The notes under the pieces were generated by a model. The model searched no databases. It was not told the DNA's origin and saw nothing but the letters and a program-made list of their open reading frames with translations. A program made the translations under genes and the position numbers. From Longimicrobiales bacterium (GTDB lineage Bacteria; Gemmatimonadota; Gemmatimonadetes; Longimicrobiales; Gaopeijiaceae), in the NCBI GenBank assembly GCA_951813395.1, contig OX638356.1, positions 1,467,340-1,531,339 of the forward strand: a DNA stretch of 64,000 nucleotides, written 5' to 3'. Positions 8,248 through 22,416 of this stretch are shown in pieces. The first letter of the stretch is position 1; every line of letters begins with the position of its first letter.

Positions 8248-8416
8248 GTGCGCCTATCCGAGTTCCCCGCCGGGGCGCCTTCGTTGGCAACAGCCGACCG
8301 GAGCCGGCGGGATGGTCGTCCAATCGTACGGCTTGCGGGTGGATTGCGTCCGCGTGCCGCATCCCGGCGCGCACCATTCGCCGTGACGTCCGCCAATTAC
8401 GACAGGGAGTTGTCTG
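8248..8416 (+). other. rplL-rpoB intergenic region
   Basis: 169 non-coding bases. In many bacteria this gap holds a partial terminator or processing site that sets rpoB below rplL. I see GC-rich partial dyads (for example CCCCGCCGGGG near 8266) but no hairpin followed by a U-run and no convincing promoter. AGGGAG at 8402-8407 serves as the rpoB Shine-Dalgarno. Confidence 0.4.
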
Positions 8417-11400
8417 TTGCCTAGCATGAATGGTTCACAAGAGGGTGCCCGTCCGGTCGTGAGCTTCGCCAAGCTCGAATCGGGGATGCCCATGCCCAAC
8501 CTCCTTGATGTCCAGATCCACTCTTTCGCCAAGCTCGTGGATACGGAGGTGGACCAGGAGGAGATGTGGGACTTCGGACTCGATTCCGTTTTCCGCGACA
8601 TCTTTCCGGTCGCCGATGTGAACGGGAAGCTGACGCTCGAGTACGTCAAATCGTCGCTGGGCGTGCCCAAGTACTCCGTCGAAGAGTGCATCGAGCGCGA
8701 CATGACCTACGCCGCGCCGCTGAAGGCGACGCTTCGGCTCGTGGTCTGGGAAAAGGTGGGCAAGCAGGATCCCCGTCCCGGAACGATCGTCGAGAAGGAG
8801 GTCTATCTGGGTGACCTGCCGCTTCTCACCGACCTGGGGACGTTCATCATCAATGGCGCCGAGCGTGTCGTGGTCAGCCAGCTCCACCGGTCGCCCGGCG
8901 TCGTCTTCGAAGAGGACGTGCACCCGAACGGCACAAAGCTCAACAAGGCGAGGATCATTCCCTTCCGGGGGTCGTGGGTCGAGTTCACGATCGATATCAA
9001 CGATATCTGCTATGTGCACATCGACAAGAAGAAGAAGTTCCCCGCCACCGCGCTGCTTCGGGCCTTCGGCTATGGCACCGACGGCGACATCTACCGGCTC
9101 TTCTTCGAGACCCGCACAGCCGACGTGCCGGTGGAGGACGAGGACGTCCGGGACCTCGTCGGGGCGGTGATCGCGGAAGAGATCGTGGAACGCGAGACCG
9201 GCGAAGTGCTGCTGGAAGACGGCACGGAGCTCACCGAGGACGCGATCAGGCTTCTGCAGCGCGGAGGCTACGGCGACATCATGGTGTACCGCTCCGTGAG
9301 CGAGGGCCGGGGTGGACGCCCGGGCGAGAGTCCGATCGTCAAGAACACGCTGAAGAAGGATCCGACGAACGGCGAGGAGGAGGCCCTCAACGCCATCTAC
9401 TCACTCCTGCGGCCCGGCGAGGCTCCGAACATCGCGACCGCGCGGGCCGCACTGGACCGCGTTTTCTTCGATCCGAAGCGCTACGACCTGGGACGCGTGG
9501 GCCGGTACAAGATCAACCAGCGGCTGGGACTCGACATCGGCTACAGCGAGACGGTGCTCACACGAGAGGATTTCGTCTCGATTCTGCGCTACCTGATCGA
9601 ACTCAGCGAGGGCCGCGGCAGGATCGACGACATCGATCACCTCGGCAACCGTCGTGTCCGCACGGTGGGCGAACTCATCGCGAATCAGTTCTCGGTGGGC
9701 CTGTCGCGCATGGCAAGGCTGGTGAAGGAGCGGATGTCGATCAATACGGATCCCACCAAGATCAACATCGACGACCTGGTCAACGCCAGGACGGTGTCCG
9801 CGGTGATCCAGGCGTTTTTCGGCTCGTCTCAGCTGAGCCAGTTCATGGACCAGACGAATCCGCTGGCCGAACTGACCCACAAGCGCAGGCTGTCGGCGCT
9901 CGGCCCGGGAGGACTCACTCGCGAGCGCGCGGGCTTCGAGGTTCGCGACGTGCACTATTCGCACTACGGGAGAATGTGTCCCATCGAGACGCCCGAGGGG
10001 CCGAACATCGGGCTGATCACCTCGCTGACCACGTACTCCCGCATCAACGACCTCGGATTCGTGGAAACCCCCTATCGAGAGGTCGAGGGGGGCAGGGTCA
10101 CGGGACGCATCGAGTGGCTGTCCGCGAACGAGGAACAGGAAGCCACGATCGCGCAGGCCAACGCTCCGCTGAAGTCCGACGGGAGCTTCCGCAACGAAAC
10201 CGTGCTCTGCCGCAGGCGGGGGGACTTCCCCCTCGTGAGGCCGGCGGATATCGACTATATCGACGTGGCGCCGGACCAGCTGGTCTCGGTCGCTGCCGCG
10301 ATGATTCCGTTCCTGGAGCACGACGACGCCAACCGGGCGCTGATGGGCTCGAACATGCAGCGCCAGGCTGTGCCGCTCCTGTACACCGACGCCCCCCTTG
10401 TGGGCACCGGGCTCGAAGCCAAGGTGGCCCAGGATTCCGGAGCCGTGATCACGGCGCGCAGGGAAGGGCGGATCGTGCACGTGACCGCGGACGAGATCGT
10501 GGTGGACACGGGGGAGGAAAAGGCGGAGGAGTCGAATCGCCCGCTCGCCAAGCTCAGCCAGTTCGACCGCTACCGGCTCAAGAAGTTCTGGAGGACGAAC
10601 CAGGACACCGCCATCAACCAGCGTCCGCTGGTGAACTCGGAACAGCTGGTTCAGGAGGGCGACGTCATAGCCGACGGTCCCTCGACCAACCACGGCGAAC
10701 TCGCGCTGGGACGCAACGTCAGAGTCGCGTTCATGCCGTGGTACGGGTACAACTTCGAGGACGCGATCGTGATCTCGGAGCGACTGGTTCGGGACGACCT
10801 GTTCACGTCGATCCATATCCAGGAACTCGAGTTGCACGTGCGCGACACCAAGCGGGGCATGGAGGAGATCACCCGGGAAATCCCCAACGTCGCCGACGAG
10901 AGCCTCGTTGACCTGGACGAGCGAGGCATCGTGCGCGTCGGCGCGCGCGTCAAGAGCGGAGACATTCTGTGCGGGAAGATCACGCCCAAGGGCGAGACCG
11001 AACTGTCGCCGGAAGAGAAGCTCCTGACCGCGATCTTCGGCGAGAAGGCCAAGGACGTCAAGGATTCCTCGTTGCGGATGTCTCCGGGCATGGCGGGGAC
11101 GGTGATCGACGTCAAGATCTTCTCTCGCCGCATCGACGATCCGCTTCTGGAGCGCGAACACGGCGCGCGCATCGGTGAACTGAGGCAGCGCGAGCGCGAG
11201 GAGATTCTGCGCATTACCGACGCCCGGGACGAGGAGCTTCTCGCCCGCCTCCATTTGCAGACGATCGCCCTGTGCCTGAAGAAGGGCACGGTCCAGCCCT
11301 ACTTCGAGGAGGGCCGGAAGCTCAAGAAGAAGGATCTGGAGCAACTGAGGCTGGCGGAGGTCGATCTCACGACGCTCAAGGTCCAGAACCAGGAGGTAAG

Positions 11401-12640
11401 CGGGGAGATCAAGCTGCTGATCGACGAGGCAAAGCGGCGGATCGAGGCTGTTCGGGAGCGTACGGAGGAGCAGATCGACAAGGTCTTCCAGCCCGACGAA
11501 CTGCCGCCGGGTGTGGTCCAGCTCGTCAAGGTCTACATCGCCGAGAAGCGAAAGGTATCGGTCGGGGACAAGATGGCCGGCCGTCACGGCAACAAGGGGA
11601 TCATCGCCCGGATCGCTCCGGAAGAGGATATGCCCTATCTGCCGGACGGGTCCGCGGTGGACATCGTCCTCAATCCGCTGGGTGTGCCTTCGCGCATGAA
11701 CGTCGGGCAGATCCTGGAGACCCACCTGGGATGGGCGGCCGACAACCTTGGCTTCGAGGCGAAGACCCCGGTCTTCCAGGGCGCCTCGGAGGACGAGATC
11801 GCCATGCTGCTCAAGCTGGCGGGCGTGAAATGGGCGTCCGAGTCGCTGAGGGCGCGCGTGCCGTGGCCACTGGGCCCGGAGCAGTACTACGACCTCCTCG
11901 ATCTGGTGAAGGTGCATCCGGAAACGGGCAGGATTCGGGTTGCGGCCACCGGCGATTCCAACGGTGCGGGCCCATCTCGCGCCGCGGGCATCGGCAAGAG
12001 CCTCGACGAGTATGCCGGACTGGCCGACAAGGCCGGAGCGGACGATGCGCTGCAGGAGTTTCGCGACTTCCTGGTCTCCGTGGGGATGCGGCTTGCGGCC
12101 AGGCGTTACAAGGTGCTCGCGCACGCCTTCCCCGCGATTGCCGCCATTGCCGGGAGCGCCACGCCCGGACCCGGTCTCGAGGCTGCGGTGCAGGAGCTGC
12201 TCAACGAGGCCGAAGTCCTCGGAAACGGCAAGGCGTGGCTGAGGGACGGTCGCAGCGGTGAGAAGTTCGATTTCCCGGTGACGGTCGGCGCCATCTACAT
12301 GCTGAAGCTCTCGCACCTCGTCGACGACAAGATCCACGCGCGGAGCATCGGGCCCTATTCGCTGGTCACCCAGCAGCCACTGGCCGGCAAGGCCCAGTTC
12401 GGCGGACAGCGTTTCGGCGAGATGGAGGTATGGGCGCTGGAGGCCTACGGGGCGGCCCACACGCTTCAGGAAATCCTTACCGTGAAGTCCGACGACGTAA
12501 CCGGCCGCTCGAAGGTGTACGAATCGGTCGTGAAGGGAGAAAACCTCCCCAAACCGGGTGTTCCCGAGTCGTTCAATGTCCTCGTGAAGGAGCTCCAGGC
12601 CCTCGGGCTGACGGTCGAGCTCGGTGAAGACGAGGGGTGA
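8417..12640 (+). CDS. rpoB: DNA-directed RNA polymerase subunit beta
   Basis: Catalytic beta subunit, 1407 residues. The rifampicin pocket ([20 protein letters not shown], about residues 470-490, then [10 protein letters not shown]) keeps the Asp, His and Ser most often mutated in resistance. The C-terminal region ([20 protein letters not shown]) is intact. Between [18 protein letters not shown] (about residue 1120) and [17 protein letters not shown] (about 1275) lie roughly 125-145 extra residues compared with E. coli. The TTG at 8417 lies about 9 bases after AGGGAG; ATG at 8426 is the alternative start. Confidence 0.98.
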   Translation: MPSMNGSQEGARPVVSFAKLESGMPMPNLLDVQIHSFAKLVDTEVDQEEMWDFGLDSVFRDIFPVADVNGKLTLEYVKSSLGVPKYSVEECIERDMTYAAPLKATLRLVVWEKVGKQDPRPGTIVEKEVYLGDLPLLTDLGTFIINGAERVVVSQLHRSPGVVFEEDVHPNGTKLNKARIIPFRGSWVEFTIDINDICYVHIDKKKKFPATALLRAFGYGTDGDIYRLFFETRTADVPVEDEDVRDLVGAVIAEEIVERETGEVLLEDGTELTEDAIRLLQRGGYGDIMVYRSVSEGRGGRPGESPIVKNTLKKDPTNGEEEALNAIYSLLRPGEAPNIATARAALDRVFFDPKRYDLGRVGRYKINQRLGLDIGYSETVLTREDFVSILRYLIELSEGRGRIDDIDHLGNRRVRTVGELIANQFSVGLSRMARLVKERMSINTDPTKINIDDLVNARTVSAVIQAFFGSSQLSQFMDQTNPLAELTHKRRLSALGPGGLTRERAGFEVRDVHYSHYGRMCPIETPEGPNIGLITSLTTYSRINDLGFVETPYREVEGGRVTGRIEWLSANEEQEATIAQANAPLKSDGSFRNETVLCRRRGDFPLVRPADIDYIDVAPDQLVSVAAAMIPFLEHDDANRALMGSNMQRQAVPLLYTDAPLVGTGLEAKVAQDSGAVITARREGRIVHVTADEIVVDTGEEKAEESNRPLAKLSQFDRYRLKKFWRTNQDTAINQRPLVNSEQLVQEGDVIADGPSTNHGELALGRNVRVAFMPWYGYNFEDAIVISERLVRDDLFTSIHIQELELHVRDTKRGMEEITREIPNVADESLVDLDERGIVRVGARVKSGDILCGKITPKGETELSPEEKLLTAIFGEKAKDVKDSSLRMSPGMAGTVIDVKIFSRRIDDPLLEREHGARIGELRQREREEILRITDARDEELLARLHLQTIALCLKKGTVQPYFEEGRKLKKKDLEQLRLAEVDLTTLKVQNQEVSGEIKLLIDEAKRRIEAVRERTEEQIDKVFQPDELPPGVVQLVKVYIAEKRKVSVGDKMAGRHGNKGIIARIAPEEDMPYLPDGSAVDIVLNPLGVPSRMNVGQILETHLGWAADNLGFEAKTPVFQGASEDEIAMLLKLAGVKWASESLRARVPWPLGPEQYYDLLDLVKVHPETGRIRVAATGDSNGAGPSRAAGIGKSLDEYAGLADKAGADDALQEFRDFLVSVGMRLAARRYKVLAHAFPAIAAIAGSATPGPGLEAAVQELLNEAEVLGNGKAWLRDGRSGEKFDFPVTVGAIYMLKLSHLVDDKIHARSIGPYSLVTQQPLAGKAQFGGQRFGEMEVWALEAYGAAHTLQEILTVKSDDVTGRSKVYESVVKGENLPKPGVPESFNVLVKELQALGLTVELGEDEG

Positions 12641-12655
12641 TGAAGATACCGGTGC

Positions 12656-12671
12656 GCGGTCCACGGACCGC
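12656..12671 (+). terminator. Hairpin between rpoB and rpoC
   Basis: GCGGTC and GACCGC (12656-12661 and 12666-12671) form a perfect 6-bp stem with a 4-base loop shortly after the rpoB stop. There is no U-run, so it may be a partial terminator or RNA-processing signal. Confidence 0.35.
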
Positions 12672-12700
12672 TGACAGCGCGTTTCCGGGGCATCGGCAAG

Positions 12701-12727
12701 TTGCTTCCGGGCAGAACAACCTACATT
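12701..12727 (+). promoter_or_regulatory. Possible rpoC promoter
   Basis: TTGCTT (12701-12706) and TACATT (12722-12727), 15 bases apart, lie 41 bases before the rpoC ATG in the unusually long rpoB-rpoC gap. This would let rpoC be topped up separately from rpoB. Weak sequence-only prediction. Confidence 0.25.
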
Positions 12728-12767
12728 CCGCCGCCGAGCGGGGTGTTCAAGAAACGGTGGTCAGAAC

Positions 12768-17082
<4,315 letters not shown>

Positions 17083-17084
<2 letters not shown>

Positions 17085-17146
17085 TGTCGTGTCCCGGAGG
17101 TTCGCGAGCTCCTCGAACAGCCGCGATGCTTCCGGGACACGACTGG
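17083..17146 (+). repeat. IS630-end-like palindrome / possible terminator after rpoC
   Basis: GTCGTGTCCCGGA at 17086-17098 is exactly inverted at 17131-17143, a 13-bp stem. A smaller imperfect dyad (GTTCG ... CGAAC) lies in the 32-base loop. The left edge reads TAGTGTCGTGTCCCG, matching the terminal repeats of the IS630-type element at 43.3 kb (TAGTGTAGTGTCCC) at all but one position. Its first TA is part of the rpoC stop codon. It could be a decayed miniature element now serving as the rpoBC terminator. No U-run follows. Confidence 0.55.
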
Positions 17147-17231
17147 CAACGCATGGGCTGCCAGGGGAGTCCCGGTCGCGTCCGCCCTCGTAACGGGGGG
17201 CGGGCGTGTCGCGAGAAGAGAGGAGGCCACA

Positions 17232-18320
17232 ATCGATCCGAGCCTGGCGGAACGCCTAGCGGAGACGGAGCAGCGGTTCCGGACCGTGGAACGGGAGCTC
17301 TCGGATCCGGGGATCGTACGCGACCTCGATCGGTTGAGGGAACTGGGCCGCGAGCGGGCGCGGCTGGCTGGAGCCGTCCGGGCGGGCCAGGTGGTTGCCG
17401 AGCTGGAACAGGAACTCGTGGACGCTCGGGACCTGGCGACCGAATCGGCCGACCCGGAACTGCGCCAGTTGGCCGGCGAGGAGATCGCGAAGCTCGAGAG
17501 TCGCCTCGTCGGGGCCGCGGCACGGCTGCGGGAGGCCCTGGTGCCCCGCGATCCCATGGAAGACCGGCCGGCCGTGGTCGAGATCCGCGCGGGCACGGGG
17601 GGAGACGAGGCGGGACTGTTCTGTGCCGACCTGGTGAGGATGTACCGGCGGCTCGCTGAACGGAGCGGGTGGACGGTGGAGCTGCTCAACGTGTCCGAGG
17701 GCATTCGCGGCGCGGTCAAGGAGGCGATCTTCACTGTGCGGGGGAAGGGCGCCTACGGCCGGCTGCGCTACGAGTCGGGGGTTCATCGGGTCCAGAGGGT
17801 GCCGGAGACCGAGAGCCAGGGACGTATCCATACGTCGGCGGCCTCGGTTGCCGTGTTGCCCGAGGCGGAGGAGGTGGACATCGCGATCGATCCGTCGGAT
17901 CTGCGCATCGACGTCTTTCGGTCGTCCGGTCCGGGCGGACAGTCGGTGAACACGACCGATTCCGCCGTTCGCATCACTCACCTGCCGACCGATCTGGTGG
18001 TCACCTGCCAGGATGAGAAGTCACAGCACAAGAACAAGGCCAAGGCGATGAAGGTGCTCCGGTCGCGCCTGCTGGATCGGGAGATCGCGGCCCGTGAGGC
18101 GGAGCGCGCGGCCGAGAGGAGATCGCAGATCGGCAGCGGAGACCGCTCCGCGAAGGTCAGAACCTACAACTTCCCGCAAAACCGGGTCACCGACCACCGG
18201 ATCGGATTGAGCCTCTACCGCCTGGCCGAGATCCTGGACGGAGATCTCGACGAGATCGTTTCCGCGCTTCGCATCGCGCGGGAGCGGGAAACTCTGGCCA
18301 CGGGATCGCCGGGCTCGTGA
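17232..18320 (+). CDS. prfA: Peptide chain release factor 1
   Basis: RF1 recognises UAA/UAG and triggers peptide release. GGQ lies in [20 protein letters not shown], the PxT-type recognition segment is [14 protein letters not shown], and the C-terminus has [12 protein letters not shown]-type sequence ([18 protein letters not shown]). No ATG, GTG or TTG lies in frame before 17286. Yet [16 protein letters not shown] continues the frame upstream and aligns with the normal RF1 N-terminus, and AGGAGG (17221-17226) sits five bases before ATC at 17232. I therefore choose ATC as start (362 residues); GTG at 17286 is the conventional fallback. The stop overlaps the prmC start. Confidence 0.9.
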   Translation: MDPSLAERLAETEQRFRTVERELSDPGIVRDLDRLRELGRERARLAGAVRAGQVVAELEQELVDARDLATESADPELRQLAGEEIAKLESRLVGAAARLREALVPRDPMEDRPAVVEIRAGTGGDEAGLFCADLVRMYRRLAERSGWTVELLNVSEGIRGAVKEAIFTVRGKGAYGRLRYESGVHRVQRVPETESQGRIHTSAASVAVLPEAEEVDIAIDPSDLRIDVFRSSGPGGQSVNTTDSAVRITHLPTDLVVTCQDEKSQHKNKAKAMKVLRSRLLDREIAAREAERAAERRSQIGSGDRSAKVRTYNFPQNRVTDHRIGLSLYRLAEILDGDLDEIVSALRIARERETLATGSPGS

Positions 18321-19282
18321 ACGGATCGGCTCCCGGCACCGCCCGACGCACCTGGACGGTCATGGAAGTGATCCGTCTGAGCGGAGACTATCTGGCGGGA
18401 AAGGGCGTTGACGACGGGCGGCTCAATGCCGAACAGCTCCTCGCGCACGTGTTGCGGACGGAGCGACTGCAGCTCTACCTGCATTTCGATCGTCCGCTCG
18501 GCGAAGGGGAATTGGCGGATTTCAAGCGCCTGCTCAAACGGCGAGCCGCGCGTGAACCGCTCCAGTACGTGCTCGGAACGGCCCAGTTCAGAACGCTGGA
18601 ATTGCGAGTCGATCCTCGCGTCGCGATTCCTCGTCCGGAGACCGAATACATGATCGACGTGCTGTTGCGTGCGGCCGGCGGCCGTGGCCCGTTCGATGCG
18701 GCTCTGGATGTCGGGACCGGGTCGGGTGCGATCGCGCTTGCCCTGGCCGCCGAGGGCATTGCGCGCTCCGTGGTCGCCACGGACGTGTCCGCGGCTGCGC
18801 TGGAGTTGGCCCGGCGGAACGCCGGGGCCGCCGGCGTGGACGGAGTGGAGTTTCGAGCCGGTGATTTGCTCGGGCCGGTGAAGGGTGGGACATTCGACCT
18901 GGTGTTATCGAATCCCCCGTACCTCGCGGAGGCCGACTGGCTTGCGACGGAGCCCGAGATACGCGAGTGGGAGCCACGTGTGGCGATGGTGGCGAAGGAG
19001 TCGGGACTCGGAGTCATCCGTCGTCTGATCGGTGGGCTCGATGGGCTGCTCCGGGCAGGTGGATGGATCGGGTTCGAAGTCGGCAGTGAACAGGCGGCCA
19101 CGGTCGCCGCGATGATCGAGGCCTGTCCGGGGTTCGAACGGGTGCAGGTGCATGACGACTTGGCGGGTCGTCGGCGCTATGTTTTTGCACGGCAGTTGGC
19201 GGGGGTGGGGAACGGAAACGGGGACGGGGAGGCAGCGCGGTCCGGTCGAAGAAGACGCGCTTCGCGGAACAGGAGTCGATGA
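18317..19282 (+). CDS. prmC: Peptide chain release factor N5-glutamine methyltransferase
   Basis: Methylates the glutamine of the GGQ motif in RF1 and RF2; prfA-prmC pairing is common. GTG at 18317 overlaps the prfA stop (GTGA). The protein has an N-terminal helical domain ([20 protein letters not shown]), the SAM loop [13 protein letters not shown] and the catalytic NPPY at about residues 199-202. The last 30 or so residues are a basic, low-complexity extension ([17 protein letters not shown]) not expected in the family; the methyltransferase fold ends near RRYVFARQL. Confidence 0.95.
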   Translation: MNGSAPGTARRTWTVMEVIRLSGDYLAGKGVDDGRLNAEQLLAHVLRTERLQLYLHFDRPLGEGELADFKRLLKRRAAREPLQYVLGTAQFRTLELRVDPRVAIPRPETEYMIDVLLRAAGGRGPFDAALDVGTGSGAIALALAAEGIARSVVATDVSAAALELARRNAGAAGVDGVEFRAGDLLGPVKGGTFDLVLSNPPYLAEADWLATEPEIREWEPRVAMVAKESGLGVIRRLIGGLDGLLRAGGWIGFEVGSEQAATVAAMIEACPGFERVQVHDDLAGRRRYVFARQLAGVGNGNGDGEAARSGRRRRASRNRSR

Positions 19283-19642
19283 ATGTCCGAGATAGAGGGA
19301 GTGGCCGGATCGCTGGGTCGGGCGCTGGGACGCACACCCGAATACCGCACGTTGGCGCGCGCCCTCGAAAACGCGGACGCCGACCGCGAAATCGTGGCGC
19401 TGCGCAACGAGGTGGGTGAACTCGAGAGGCGGCTGCAGGAGGCGATTGCCGGAGGCAGGGAGCCGGACAAGGAAACGATGGAGCAGTTCGAGGCCGCCGT
19501 TGGGCGGCTACAGGCCTCGTCGGTCTACCAGAGTGTGGTAGCCGCCCAGACGAATTTCGACAAGATCATGCGCCGGGTCGATGCGGAGATCCAGAACGGG
19601 ATGCGCGAAGGAGCGGCTTCCCGGATCATCCTGACGACCTGA
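19283..19642 (+). CDS. YlbF/YmcA-family protein
   Basis: 119 residues, helical and charged, resembling the YlbF/YmcA (Com_YlbF) family. In Bacillus these proteins join a complex that affects RNase Y and mRNA processing; that role is family knowledge, not shown here. Visible are LGRTPEYRTLARALENADAD, a heptad-like middle (LRNEVGELERRLQEAI) and SSVYQSVVAAQTNFDKIM near the C-terminus. AGGAG at 19271-19275 precedes the ATG, which follows the prmC stop directly. Confidence 0.75.
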   Translation: MSEIEGVAGSLGRALGRTPEYRTLARALENADADREIVALRNEVGELERRLQEAIAGGREPDKETMEQFEAAVGRLQASSVYQSVVAAQTNFDKIMRRVDAEIQNGMREGAASRIILTT

Positions 19643-19648
19643 CCGCCG

Positions 19649-20329
19649 ATGTCCACTGGTCAGAATCAGGAAAGGGAGAAGGGCCTGAAGGCCTTTCGAT
19701 ACCCGGTCTACGCCATCATCGAACCCGTTGCCCGATGGCTGGTGCGGCGTGGTGTCCACCCGAACGCAATCTCGATCATGGGGTTCGTCGTAACGCTTGG
19801 GGCGGCGTGGCTGTACTCTCAGGATCACGTCCGCACGGCCGGGTCTTTCGTGCTGCTGGGGGGACTGCTCGATATCTTCGACGGTCGTGTGGCGCGGCTC
19901 TCCGGCCTGGCTTCCAAGTTCGGGAGTTTCTTCGACTCCACCCTCGACCGCATTTCCGAGATCGCGATGTACATCGGCCTCATCACCCTTTACAACGGGT
20001 ATATCCTGGATGCGGCCGACATCTGGATGATCTACGTCATCGCCCTGGCGCTCGGCGGTTCGCTGATGGTGAGCTACACGCGGGCCAAGGCCGAGGCGCT
20101 GGGCTTCGATTGCACGGTCGGCCTGATGCAGCGGGCCGAGCGGATTGTGCTGCTCGGACTGGGCTCGGTGATCTTCGGTCTCGCGTGGGGCGGCATTGTT
20201 CTGAGCGCGATCATCATCCTGGTGGCCGTGCTGAGCAACTTCACCGCGGTTCACCGGATCGTGTGGGTGTACAGGCACGGCAAGGGCATTCCTCTCGACG
20301 GCGGCGAAGACGCGGCCGGAAAGGTCTAG
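19649..20329 (+). CDS. CDP-alcohol phosphatidyltransferase, probably inositol-phosphate type
   Basis: Integral membrane enzyme joining CDP-diacylglycerol to an alcohol. The family signature D-xx-DG-xx-AR-x8-G-xxx-D-xxx-D is complete, starting with DIFDGRVARLSG at about residue 74 and closing in FFDSTLD. Several hydrophobic spans follow (VIFGLAWGGIVLSAIIIL). The very next gene makes inositol 3-phosphate, so the likely product is phosphatidylinositol phosphate, as for actinobacterial and Bacteroidetes PIP synthases. Phosphatidylglycerophosphate synthase is the main alternative. Confidence 0.8.
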   Translation: MSTGQNQEREKGLKAFRYPVYAIIEPVARWLVRRGVHPNAISIMGFVVTLGAAWLYSQDHVRTAGSFVLLGGLLDIFDGRVARLSGLASKFGSFFDSTLDRISEIAMYIGLITLYNGYILDAADIWMIYVIALALGGSLMVSYTRAKAEALGFDCTVGLMQRAERIVLLGLGSVIFGLAWGGIVLSAIIILVAVLSNFTAVHRIVWVYRHGKGIPLDGGEDAAGKV

Positions 20330-20335
20330 GGATTC

Positions 20336-21652
20336 GTGGAGAAAGCTCCAGGCATCACCTCCCCCGACGGACGCGTCGGCGTTCTGCTGCCAGGGCTCGG
20401 CGCCGTGGCCACCACGGTAGTTGCCGGCGTCGAGGCGGTGCGGCAGGGGCTCGCGGAGCCCATCGGCAGCCTGACGCAGATGAATACCGTACGGCTTGGG
20501 AAACGAACCGATGCCCGTGCCCCCCTGATCCGTGATTTCATCGGGCTCGCGGATCTCGAACAGCTCGTGTTCGGCGCGTGGGACCCGATCCCGGATGATG
20601 CCTATGCGAGCGCCGTGAACGCGGGCGTTCTGGACCCGACGCGGCACCTGGAACCGATTCGTGACTTCCTCGCTTCCGTCGTGCCGATGTCCGCCGTTTT
20701 CGATACCGCGTACGTAAAGCGCCTGGACGGGCCGAACCGCAAATCCGGCGCCAACAAGATGGAACTGGCGGAAGCGCTTCGTGACGACATCCGCCGCTTC
20801 CGTGCCGACAACGCGTGTGCGAGGGCGGTGATGATCTGGTGTGGCTCGACCGAAGTCTTCCAGCGCCCCGGCCCCGCCCACGCCACGGTCGAGTCGTTCG
20901 AGCGGGCGATGCTCGACGACGACCCCGCGATCGCGCCCAGCATGATCTACGCGTATGCGGCGATCATGGAGGGCGTGCCCTACGCCAACGGGGCACCGAA
21001 CCTGTCCGCGGATGTCCCGGCCCTCGAGGACCTGGCCCGCGAGCGTGCCGTGCCCATCGCCGGCAAGGACTTCAAGACGGGCCAGACCCTCATGAAGACG
21101 ATCCTTGCACCGGGACTGAAGGCCCGGATGCTGGGGGTCAACGGCTGGTTCAGCACGAACATCCTGGGCAACAGGGACGGGGCGGTGCTGGACGATCCGG
21201 CGTCGTTCAAGACCAAGGAGGAGTCCAAGCTCGGGGTCCTCGACTACATCCTCCAGCCCGACATGTACCCCCAGCTGTACGGGGACATCTACCACAAGGT
21301 CCGGATCAACTACTACCCCCCGCGCGGTGACGACAAGGAAGGATGGGACAACCTCGACATCTTCGGCTGGCTCGGATATCCCATGCAGATCAAGGTGGAT
21401 TTCCTGTGCAGGGATTCCATCCTGGCGGCGCCGATCGTCCTCGACCTCGCGCTCTTCCTGGATCTGGCGGGCCGTGCCGGCCTCGGCGGCATCCAGGAGT
21501 GGCTTTCCTTCTACTTCAAGAGCCCCCAAACGCCCGTGGGACTATACCCGGAGCACGACCTGTTCATACAGCACTGGAAACTGAAGAACACGCTGCGGTG
21601 GCTTGCCGGAGAGGACCAGATTACCCACCTGGGCCGTGAGTACTACGGCTAG
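20336..21652 (+). CDS. ino1: Inositol-3-phosphate synthase
   Basis: NAD-dependent enzyme turning glucose 6-phosphate into 1D-myo-inositol 3-phosphate. The 438 residues show the Rossmann loop GLGAVATTVVAG near the N-terminus, and family segments NKMELAEALRDDIRRF, GKDFKTGQTLMKT, VNGWFSTNILGNRDG and DIFGWLGYPMQIK. The start is GTG at 20336, six bases after the phosphatidyltransferase stop. Together the two genes suggest inositol-containing phospholipids. A dephosphorylating phosphatase is not visible next to them. Confidence 0.93.
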   Translation: MEKAPGITSPDGRVGVLLPGLGAVATTVVAGVEAVRQGLAEPIGSLTQMNTVRLGKRTDARAPLIRDFIGLADLEQLVFGAWDPIPDDAYASAVNAGVLDPTRHLEPIRDFLASVVPMSAVFDTAYVKRLDGPNRKSGANKMELAEALRDDIRRFRADNACARAVMIWCGSTEVFQRPGPAHATVESFERAMLDDDPAIAPSMIYAYAAIMEGVPYANGAPNLSADVPALEDLARERAVPIAGKDFKTGQTLMKTILAPGLKARMLGVNGWFSTNILGNRDGAVLDDPASFKTKEESKLGVLDYILQPDMYPQLYGDIYHKVRINYYPPRGDDKEGWDNLDIFGWLGYPMQIKVDFLCRDSILAAPIVLDLALFLDLAGRAGLGGIQEWLSFYFKSPQTPVGLYPEHDLFIQHWKLKNTLRWLAGEDQITHLGREYYG

Positions 21653-21653
21653 C

Positions 21654-21669
21654 GGTCCGTGGACGGACC
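21654..21669 (+). terminator. Hairpin after ino1
   Basis: GGTCCG-TGGA-CGGACC forms a perfect 6-bp stem with a 4-base loop right after the ino1 stop, resembling the hairpin between rpoB and rpoC. No U-run follows. It may be a weak terminator before tmk. Confidence 0.35.
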
Positions 21670-21717
21670 TGCACGGGCACCGGGACCGGCGAGGGGCGGG
21701 CGGAGAAGACGATTGAG

Positions 21718-22416
21718 ATGAGCCGGGGACGCTTCATCGTCGTGGAAGGCGCGGAAGGGGTGGGGAAGTCCACGCAGGCTGCGCGGCTGGCGGCGTTCCT
21801 GCGTTCCCATGGGATCACCGCCGAGCTTGCCCGCGAGCCCGGGGGGACGGCGGTCGGCGAGGGAATCCGCGAACTCGTATTGGCCAGCGGAGAGACCATT
21901 CCGCGGGAGACCGAGCTGCTTCTGATCGTGGCCGCCCGGGCCGCGTTCGTCCGGCAGCGGGTTGAACCTGCGCTATCCGGGGGAACCTGGGTGGTGTCGG
22001 ACCGCTACGACCTGAGCACATTTGCCTACCAGGGGCACGGACGCGGCATAGACCTGGACTGGATCGAACGTGTCAACAGTTACGCTACGGCGGGTCTGAC
22101 TCCGGATCTCTATCTCGTGCTGGATTTGCCCGTCCGGGATGGCATGACCCGTCTCGAACGCAAGGACAGGCCCCTGGATCGCATCGAATCGGAGTCACGC
22201 GGCTTTCTCCGCAGAGTGCGCCGGGGATATGTTGAACTGGCCGGTTCCCTGGAGTGCGCCGAGCTGGTATCGGCCAGCGGGAGGCCGGACCAGGTCGAAG
22301 CCAGGATCCACGACGTACTCGCCGGGTATTTCCCCGGTACATTCCCGCATCGCGGAAGTGGTGGGGCGGGGGGGCGGAATGGGGAATCGGAGCGTGGCGC
22401 AAAGGAGGTGCGATGA
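21718..22416 (+). CDS. tmk: Thymidylate kinase
   Basis: Phosphorylates dTMP to dTDP. The 232-residue product has the P-loop GAEGVGKST at residues 11-19, the DRYDLSTFAYQG substrate segment and an RLERKDRPLDRIE lid-type region. The last 25 residues (GSGGAGGRNGESERGAKE) are a low-complexity tail beyond the fold. It contains a perfect Shine-Dalgarno (AAAGGAGGTG, 22401-22410) used by the next gene, whose ATG overlaps the tmk stop. Confidence 0.94.
   Translation: MSRGRFIVVEGAEGVGKSTQAARLAAFLRSHGITAELAREPGGTAVGEGIRELVLASGETIPRETELLLIVAARAAFVRQRVEPALSGGTWVVSDRYDLSTFAYQGHGRGIDLDWIERVNSYATAGLTPDLYLVLDLPVRDGMTRLERKDRPLDRIESESRGFLRRVRRGYVELAGSLECAELVSASGRPDQVEARIHDVLAGYFPGTFPHRGSGGAGGRNGESERGAKEVR

Noticed and set aside
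9401-12664. 1087-codon open frame on the minus strand across rpoB
   Set aside because: GC-rich codon bias leaves the antisense frame open; no domain is recognisable and rpoB on the + strand is certain.
12641-12767. Gene between rpoB and rpoC
   Set aside because: 127 bases with a hairpin and a possible promoter only; no coding frame with a start and usable length.
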